A stretch of 64,000 bases of DNA from Lentinula raphanica. Its lineage: Eukaryota; Basidiomycota; Agaricomycetes; Agaricales; Omphalotaceae. How positions within the stretch are numbered: position 1 is the first letter of the stretch; every line of letters begins with the position of its first letter. A program made the translations under genes and the position numbers. Where the stretch lies: NCBI GenBank assembly GCA_027919835.1, contig JANVFP010000005.1, positions 558,001 through 622,000 of the forward strand. The letters run 5' to 3'. Shown here piece by piece: positions 57,404-64,000 of the stretch. A model generated the notes under the pieces. It worked only from the letters and a program-made list of their open reading frames with translations. It ran no database searches and had not been told where the DNA came from.

Positions 57404-59529
57404 ATGCGCTGGTTCGCCCCTCCGACTCGACGCGAACTTACTCTACTTCTTTTTTGCTCAACTGTATTCACACTCGCTTATAACTTTGAAAACTCGCTCC
57501 GTTTCGTTGGCTTCGATGCATATCCGTCTCGAAGAGCTCTCCTTACTCGTTTTGGTTTTCAACCTACCAACTCATTACTGGGGACCTTGCTCAAAGACGG
57601 AAGGAAGGCGGAGGAGTGGAGAGATGACTTGGATGATACAATAATATGGAATGATGAAGAGAACCCTATGCATCCTCAATGGAAGGACTCGGATGTGGAT
57701 TATGGATCAATCGAGCAAGGGCAAGCGCTAGGTGTCGGACCTCATTCAGCGATGTGGATAAGTCAGGCAAAGTTGGAGAGACTATGGCCAAACAGATTAG
57801 CTGGCGAAAGTGTGCGAGAGGGATTCTGGAGATGGAATGATGATGTACCGACAACGAAGTTCGTCCGGCACTTACCTGGTAACTATTATTCTTCGACTCT
57901 TGTTTGACACTGTTCTTAATCCTCTCTGTGATAGGATACACAGTACTTGATCAACTCATCATCTTCAAGAACTACATATATATCGTCACAGATGACCCGC
58001 AGCTGTTTCCTGCGGTTGGGTCAATATCCGCTACCATGGCGGACAAACTACAAGTAGTTTCAACGCAACATGCTCGGGATGTATTAGGCAGGTATGGTGG
58101 CCGGTGAGTCGTTGACGGATCTATTCTAAGTATATCAATGTTGAACTTCGTAACGACAGGATTCATGGCGTATCGTGGATGTGTACCGAACCGACGCCTC
58201 GTCAGTATTGAGTTTATCCTCTTTCACATACCTAACGCATACTAAATATGCATATATCTCAATAGAAGACACGACATTACTCTCGTTATGGTCCATGTAC
58301 TCTAGCCTATCTGATTCATCTTCATCAGACTCCTCCTTTGCCAAATCATCGCTGCCATCTTCATGGCCAGACCTACCGTCGCCCGCTCGCCTTATCCTTC
58401 CCTTGACACCTACTTTCTCAGATCCCGATAACGATGAAAATTGGAACAAGAAACCAAACTTCCCCTTTAACTATGCCGAAAAGGATATACTTCCTCCAGA
58501 TGCTCCTCCACGACCTCCAGTGATCCCCCGTCCCCGTTCAAATATCGGCATACACCCCCTCTTACTCAAAGTCGCTTTACCGCACATGCCTGGAGTGTGG
58601 TATCAAGAAGAATGGAATGATTATATGGGCATGGAAGTCCCGTATGTGTTAGAGAGAGTTGTGATCGGAGACCACAGTGTTGGGGGCATAGAGGCTCTGC
58701 TGCAACAGCATTCGCAACAAGGATCCAAGGACTGGCTAGAGCCTATACGGCAAAATGTTGTGTCGTTTTTCAGAGACCCTCGTGTTCCAAATCAAGATGA
58801 CAGTTCGCGGAAGAGGTCGCTGACGTATGTCCAACGACATGGCTCTCTTGTTTCGGAGGACCACAATGCACTTGTACGGGCGTTGAATAAGATGGGCAGG
58901 GACAGAGGAATTGAAGTGAACCTGGTGGACGCTGGGTCGTACGACGAACTTGTTTCGACAAAAGTGAACAAGGACGATATAGAATGGGGAGATCGGATGG
59001 GGGCTATCATTCGCTCGGATGTGAGTGTCGTTCATCCTTATGATTTTATCTGAACTTCCGTGTCGACACTGTGGTGTGATAACTTCTTCCCTTCATTCTT
59101 TCACTCACGAACTCTCATTCGTAGATTCTCATTGTATGCCAAGGTTCAGATTTCCTCGAAGGCATATTCCTCCTGCCGTCATCTCCTGCAAGCACTACGA
59201 TCATGGTGGAGATTTTTGCGCCTACATCTCCGAATTCGATCTTCGCAGGAGCTCGCGAGCACGATGTGATTGCGAAGTCACTTGGGATGAGATATATCCC
59301 TTGGGCACAGAATAGGTGAGGCGTTTCTGTCCTGTTTGTTGTTCTATGGCAAGATTCTCATCTCCGCTCTCCTTGTCAATGTCGTTTCTTCAACAGGAGA
59401 CTGACATCAGACGAAATCGCCAGTTCACGAACCTCGTTGGCAGCCGATCACGTTCATGATGTACCCGTCGACGCAAACTCCATTGTTCAGTATCTGAATG
59501 ATATCCTGGATGCGTCTGCAGACGTATAA
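57404..59529 (+). CDS. GT61-like (DUF563) glycosyltransferase, type II membrane protein
   Basis: Probable Golgi glycosyltransferase of family 61. The N-terminus MRWFAPPTRRELTLLLFCST with VFTLAYNF is a signal anchor. The lumenal part has the stretch GYTVLDQLIIFKNYIYIVTD, then GRIHGVSWMCTEPTP, a Ser-rich insert (SSLSDSSSSDSSFAKSS), ERVVIGDHSVGG, then RSLTYVQRHGSL, GIEVNLVDAGSYDELVST and WGDRMGAIIRSD. After an intron come LIVCQGSDFLEGIFLLPSS and IMVEIFAPTSPNSIF, corresponding to the HGxxLTH-hydrophobic-EIFP block of the family, although the usual HGN is QGS here. It ends SIVQYLNDILDASADV, stop 59527-59529. Donor and acceptor sugars are unknown. Confidence 0.8.
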
Positions 59530-60440
59530 GAGTCGCAGCTACTCGGGCTGCCTGTGGAGACTTGGGTTCACACCAGGACTCGGAGTACACTGTGAAGACG
59601 ATGCTCTAGATCAAAAGGTCACCAGACGTACGGATAGCTGGCTACAGTCAGACCGCCAGATACCATGTCTAATAGATTATACCGCTTATGGCACAACAAA
59701 GATGCCTTGATCATTGGAACCACCCATAACACGCCGTCTGCAATTTTTCTTACCTATTCCCCTCAACAATTTACAATCTTGCCATTCTAGAGTGTATTCG
59801 CACATGCTGTCGGACTTGGTTCCGTTCAATCATTGAATCCTGGCTTCCAACTGCATGGTCTTCGTTTCCGTCTCTTATGATAGACGATTCAGCTTCAATT
59901 CTTCCGTTCTACTTAACGCACGACCTGATGGCTGAACACAAGCTCAACGTCACCTCTTTTAAACTACGGATGTGCTTGAGGATATTACAACGACGCGCTG
60001 ACGTCCACATCATGATACATCTCATGCTTCAGCAGGTAGAATTCTTGCGACCTTAGGAAATGTGTTGTTCTCAATTCTGAAATACATAGAGTAGCGCGAT
60101 TGGGTTCAGTGATACATTACGTGTCCACGGAATGAACATTAGCCAGACGTGGCCAAGTTCAACGCTGTGGCGCAGATTTCGTACGCTGACGTTATGAATA
60201 ACGACAGTTCTTCCGAATCCAAGCTGCCTTACTTATTTTCGTTCATCCGAGAAGCAACGATTCAAGTATTCAGCTGAGAACGAACTAGTACGAGCATACT
60301 CAAACATTGTGTTGCTGTTGAACGCTGGGCTTGGAACAATTTCCTCCTGCAATGAACGTTGAACCCTCGATATCTGAATTTACGAAAGGTCACTGTTCAC
60401 ATGTACAAGCGGCGGGGCAGCTGATAGGGGCTACTCTATT
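59530..60440. other. Gene-free stretch
   Basis: About 910 bp without a supported gene. Nothing recognised before the duplicated promoter block that starts near 60441. Confidence 0.5.
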
Positions 60441-60674
60441 TAGGCGCTGAGACCCGAGATTGACCAACACGAAATTGCGTCAATCCGCGTTCTGCAACGG
60501 CTCTTTGGACTTTTTTGGCTTTGCACGACGCACATATAAGTATCATGGTTTTGAAAAACGTCTCATCTGAACAAACACCATCATTTCGACGTGCTTCTTT
60601 GTGCTTCTAAACCAACTTCATCTGCTCGTCGAGCATTGTCTGCTACACAGCGAACGTTTTCCTAACCAGCCTTC
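60441..60674 (+). promoter_or_regulatory. Promoter of MFS transporter 1 (duplicated block)
   Basis: Shares with 63464-63685 the ordered words TTAGGCGCTGA, ATTGCGTCAATCCGCGTTCTG, AACGGC and GCACATATAAGTATCATGG. TATAAG at 60535-60540 lies 135 bp before the ATG and is a good TATA box. The GCGTCAATCCGCG word kept in both copies is a candidate activator site. Confidence 0.6.
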
Positions 60675-63122
60675 ATGTCACACTTGAAGAACATAAAGGA
60701 AAGTTCCACCGTAGAAGGTGAAGCTGCAAATCCCAACGAAAATGAAAGGGCTTCAGTTCATTCCACTCATTCCATCCAATCCTTGACCACCATTCACACC
60801 GAAGGCGAGACGAACGCGACCGCGAACGTCCCTGGTAATCAAACGCAAGAGAAGCTCGATGTCAACCAGGAACAAGTAAAGCTCCAGGATTCTCATCATA
60901 CACACGCAGGTCATGGACAATCTGCCATGCCGGCTGATAAGAAGGAAGAAGAAGTCGAGAATCTCCAGGATGACTGGGAAGATGATCCAGTGAATGCTAG
61001 AAATTGGTCCTTCTCAAAGAAGTGGACTTGTGTCGCTATCGTGAGTCATTGGAGTACAGTCCTCCCGATAACAGTCTATTGATATCGCCTCTTCTTATAC
61101 TAGATCTCGCTATACACTTTTGTTTCGCCACTTTCGAGTTCAATGTTAGCACCCGGTCTTCCTGATATTGCAGCTCACTACGGTGTAACATCAGCCACTG
61201 AGACAGCCCTTATGCTTAGTATTTTTCTCCTGTCGTTTGCCCTGGGGGTAGGTATTTTACTGCCATGCATCTGCTCAATTGTGTTGATGATCTCTCGTCA
61301 TAAGCCTCTTATTCTCGCACCATTATCCGAGATGTATGGGCGGACCTGGGTACGTCCATTCGTGCGACCTACATGAGTAAATTCTGACACTCGTTCGTTT
61401 AGATTCTTCACTTTGGAACAATCCTCACTCTTGCCTTCAATTTCGGTTGCGCTTATGCACCCAGTTCTGGGGCCTTCATCGCGTTTCGATTGTTGGGTAT
61501 GACCTCTCTTTTCTCAAAACCTCACTATTCTTCCCAACTGACTATTCTCCTAATGGTCAGGCGGATTCTCAGGAAGTGCGCCCATAGCTTGCGGTGGAGG
61601 CTCTATCGGGGACCTTTTCTCAGAACATGACAGAGCATCTGCCATGGCAATCTACAGTCTAGGTCCTCTTATCGGGCCAGCTGTTGGACCTGTTGCAGGA
61701 GGCTTCATATCTGAAACCATTGGACCCAAATATGTATTCATTGTCATTGCCGCTGCTTGTGGTGTCTCGCTCATCGTCGGGATACCTCTCTTGAAAGAGA
61801 CGTATGGGCCCGTCATCAGACTGCGCAGGGCACGAGCCGAAGGTGATCTTGAGAAGGCTAGACATTTTCATGGATCTTTGTCGAGCATGGGCAAATGGGA
61901 ATATCTGTGGCTCGATTTGTCCCGACCCGTGATTATGCTGACTCGAAGCTTTATCTGCTTCATATTGAGCTTGTACATGGCATTGTACGTCGTTTTCTGC
62001 TGAAATTTGAATGTTCATTTCGTTGAACTAGCTCTAACTCTCGACTCACAGTATGTATGGTATCTACTACCTCATGTTCACCACCTTTCCCGGTAAGCTA
62101 GGTTACATCTCTTCAACGAAGTTTCTATTCACAAATATCTTTTCCTCACTCAGAACTGTTCAATGGGATATATGGTTTTGACACTGGTATTGGAGGATTG
62201 GTCTACCTTGGTTTGGGTATCGGATTTCTCTTGGCTACGATATTCGGGGCAAAGACTGCTGATCAGATATACCACTATGTGAGTTATTGCACTTATGTTT
62301 GTCATCACTAGCAGTACCGCCGTACCCTCCTTGCATTCGACACGCATAATCTTAACCCTGATCCATCCGTTCTCCGCTAGCTGGCGTCCAAAAATGGTGG
62401 GATTGGAAAACCCGAGATGCGTATCCCCGCACTAGCTTTCGGATCGCTGTGGGTTCCTGTCGGATTATTGTGCGTAGTGTCTTGCAGTCACTCGAGGCTT
62501 ACGCTGGCTCACGTCCACAGCTGGTACGGTTGGTCCGCTCAAGCTAGAATACATTGGATAATGCCAATCATCGGTTCGGGCATTTTTGGGTTCGGTGAGT
62601 CGACATACTCGATTAGCATTTAGCTCCGGGGGATTGATACATGTTGATACTTACACTTTAGGGATGATGACCACATTGTAAGTACATGCCTGCACTTCCA
62701 TGCATTCAATATGAGGAAAGCAATTATCTGTCATGTCAAGTTTGCCCATCCAACTGTATCTTGTCGATGCCTTTCAGTTCGCTGCAAGTGCTGTTGCTGC
62801 TGCGTCTGTGAGTTCATCATGCTTCCTTGCCGATGTTTTCACTCACACAACGAGCAACCTCCCATATCCAAAAAGGTGTTGCGTTCTTTACTTGGCTTTG
62901 CATTCCCATTGTTCGGCTCTCAAATGTACGATGCATTGGGGTATGGAGGTGGGAATTCGCTTCTTGGAGGTGAGCATCTTTCCGCGAAGCATCTTCTCAA
63001 TCCTGAACAATGGTTCTTTGTGGTTCTCAGGATTAGCCATCGTGCTCGGTATACCATTTCCAGTTTGGATCTACTACAAGGGCGAACAGATGCGTGCTCG
63101 AAATCCGTTGACTCAGATATGA
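60675..63122 (+). CDS. MFS transporter 1, DHA1 type (drug or polyamine exporter-like)
   Basis: Proton-coupled multidrug/polyamine-type exporter of the major facilitator superfamily, plasma membrane. A long acidic N-terminus (about 115 residues) ends with NLQDDWEDDPVNARNWSFSK, the DDP-NW-KKW signature of fungal DHA1 proteins. Membrane parts: PGLPDIAAHYGVTSATETAL, the APLSEMYGRTW loop (motif A), ILTLAFNFGCAYAPSSGAFI, then GDLFSEHDRASAMAIYSLGP, and LIGPAVGPVAGGFISE (motif C, antiporter type). The second half has TFPELFNGIYGFDTGIGGLV, GGIGKPEMRIPALAFGSLW, IQLYLVDAFQFAASAVAAAS and LAIVLGIPFPVWIYYKGEQ. About nine introns. It ends ARNPLTQI. The substrate is unknown. A tandem copy follows. Confidence 0.9.
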
Positions 63123-63685
63123 GCGTCTGGACCTTTGCTACACGGCAAAACTGTGCGTTTCCGGTCAGTCATACATGTCATATCCTTATTCCTATCTTCC
63201 ATACAGTGACACCAGAATCGATATCGTAGCTTGGTGACCCTAAGGCTATACTTACTATACACTCTTGTTCATTGAACTTAATTCTCATGCGGATGTCGAT
63301 CCCAGTTTGTGAGCTGAACAATAGAGAAAGAAGAGTACATACTAGTTCCTCTGAAAGCTTGACTCTTTCATGTACGTACATGGGCCAACGTCCGAGATCT
63401 TTGTTCCGAGCAGTTTGTTGTAGTATCATTGTTACGTTCTGGTTCTGGCCCAGTTTAGGCGTGTTAGGCGCTGACCAATATGATATTGCGTCAATCCGCG
63501 TTCTGTAACGGCCATTTGATTTTTTCGCACATATAAGTATCATGGTCCTGAAAATCTTTCATTTGAACGGTCCCCCAGTCCTTGAACGTACTTCTCCGTC
63601 CTTCCAAGTGGCTACCTGCCGTCGTTTGCTCGTCGACCATTGTCACGACTCACCTCCATAGGCAACGCTCTCCTATCCAGTCTCT
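63123..63685 (+). promoter_or_regulatory. Intergenic and promoter of MFS transporter 2
   Basis: The first about 340 bp hold nothing recognisable. From 63464 the sequence repeats the promoter block of transporter 1, including GCGTCAATCCGCGTTCTG and the TATA box TATAAG at 63532-63537, 154 bp before the ATG at 63686. Confidence 0.6.
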
Positions 63686-64000
63686 ATGGAGTCACATTCG
63701 AAGAACACAAAGGAAAGTTCCACCGTGGCTACTAATGAAGCTGCAATTCCCCACGAAGGATCCTCAGTTCATTCCGTTCATTCCTCCACGACGATACATA
63801 CCAAGCGCGAGGATAACGCGAACGCGGATACCCACGATAACCTCATGAATGAAAAGCTCTCGGATACCACACATGACCAAGTGCACCTTCACGATCCTAA
63901 TCATGCACCCGCAGGCCATGGAGAATCCGCTATTCCGGCGGATAAGAAGGAGGAAGAGATGGAGAATCTCCAGGATGACTGGGAAGATGATCCAGCGAAT
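63686..64000 (+). CDS. MFS transporter 2, N-terminus only (cut by window end)
   Basis: Tandem paralogue of the gene at 60675. The 105 codons present encode the acidic cytosolic N-terminus: MESHSKNTKESSTVATNE, SSVHSVHSSTTIHTKRED, GHGESAIPADKKEEE and NLQDDWEDDPAN. They align throughout with MSHLKNIKESSTVEGEA, SVHSTHSIQSLTTIHTEGE, GHGQSAMPADKKEEE and NLQDDWEDDPVN of copy 1. The membrane part lies beyond the window, so intactness cannot be judged. Confidence 0.8.
   Translation, partial: MESHSKNTKESSTVATNEAAIPHEGSSVHSVHSSTTIHTKREDNANADTHDNLMNEKLSDTTHDQVHLHDPNHAPAGHGESAIPADKKEEEMENLQDDWEDDPAN

Overview
The window is nuclear DNA of a filamentous basidiomycete, most likely an agaricomycete (mushroom-forming fungus). 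Genes are dense on both strands and cut by many short introns of about 50-75 nt with GT...AG ends. Several protein families look agaricomycete: secreted and single-pass membrane proteins with an Asn/Thr-rich ectodomain, and LINE and MITE transposons. No tRNA, rRNA or CRISPR was seen. Exon limits below were deduced by eye from splice motifs, reading phase and recalled family sequences; none has transcript support.

Layout. 1-14 kb: 3' end of a sugar transporter, seryl-tRNA synthetase, a Kelch protein, a diverged direct repeat, copy 1 of a duplicated secreted-protein gene, another secreted protein, an ELYS-domain nuclear pore protein, the translocon subunit SEC62, and a doubtful small gene. 15-35 kb: Fus3/Kss1-type MAP kinase, G3BP-like NTF2/RRM protein, SPX-EXS phosphate exporter (SYG1/XPR1 type), an arrestin-like protein, an 84-residue protein behind a CRE/TATA promoter, a MAT2B/RmlD-like reductase head to head with LSM8, and a triose-phosphate-type transporter. 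36-45 kb: copy 2 of the secreted-protein gene, a CACTG foldback MITE, and a 6.45-kb LINE flanked by a 7-bp duplication. The LINE carries a second, TA-flanked MITE and ends about 210 bp before a tiny four-exon RPB10. 45.7-54.5 kb: two membrane proteins of related design flank a class I-type histone deacetylase. 54.8-64 kb: histone H2A and ATP10 (divergent), a GT61-like glycosyltransferase, and two tandem DHA1-type MFS transporters, the second cut by the window end.

Most single-copy genes are housekeeping genes: translation, U6 snRNA and RNA polymerase assembly, chromatin, ER translocation, mitochondrial ATP synthase assembly. The accessory content is duplicated secreted and membrane proteins, duplicated transporters and transposons. 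No multi-gene pathway or defence system was recognised. The most unusual object is the LINE. Its RNase H domain lies between endonuclease and reverse transcriptase, and removing the MITE plus one target-site copy (284 nt) puts its ORF2 in frame with an upstream open stretch. Possible lesions or non-canonical sites were also seen in host genes: a one-base frame break in seryl-tRNA synthetase, a missing zinc-ligand cysteine in RPB10, and AT or GC intron donors.
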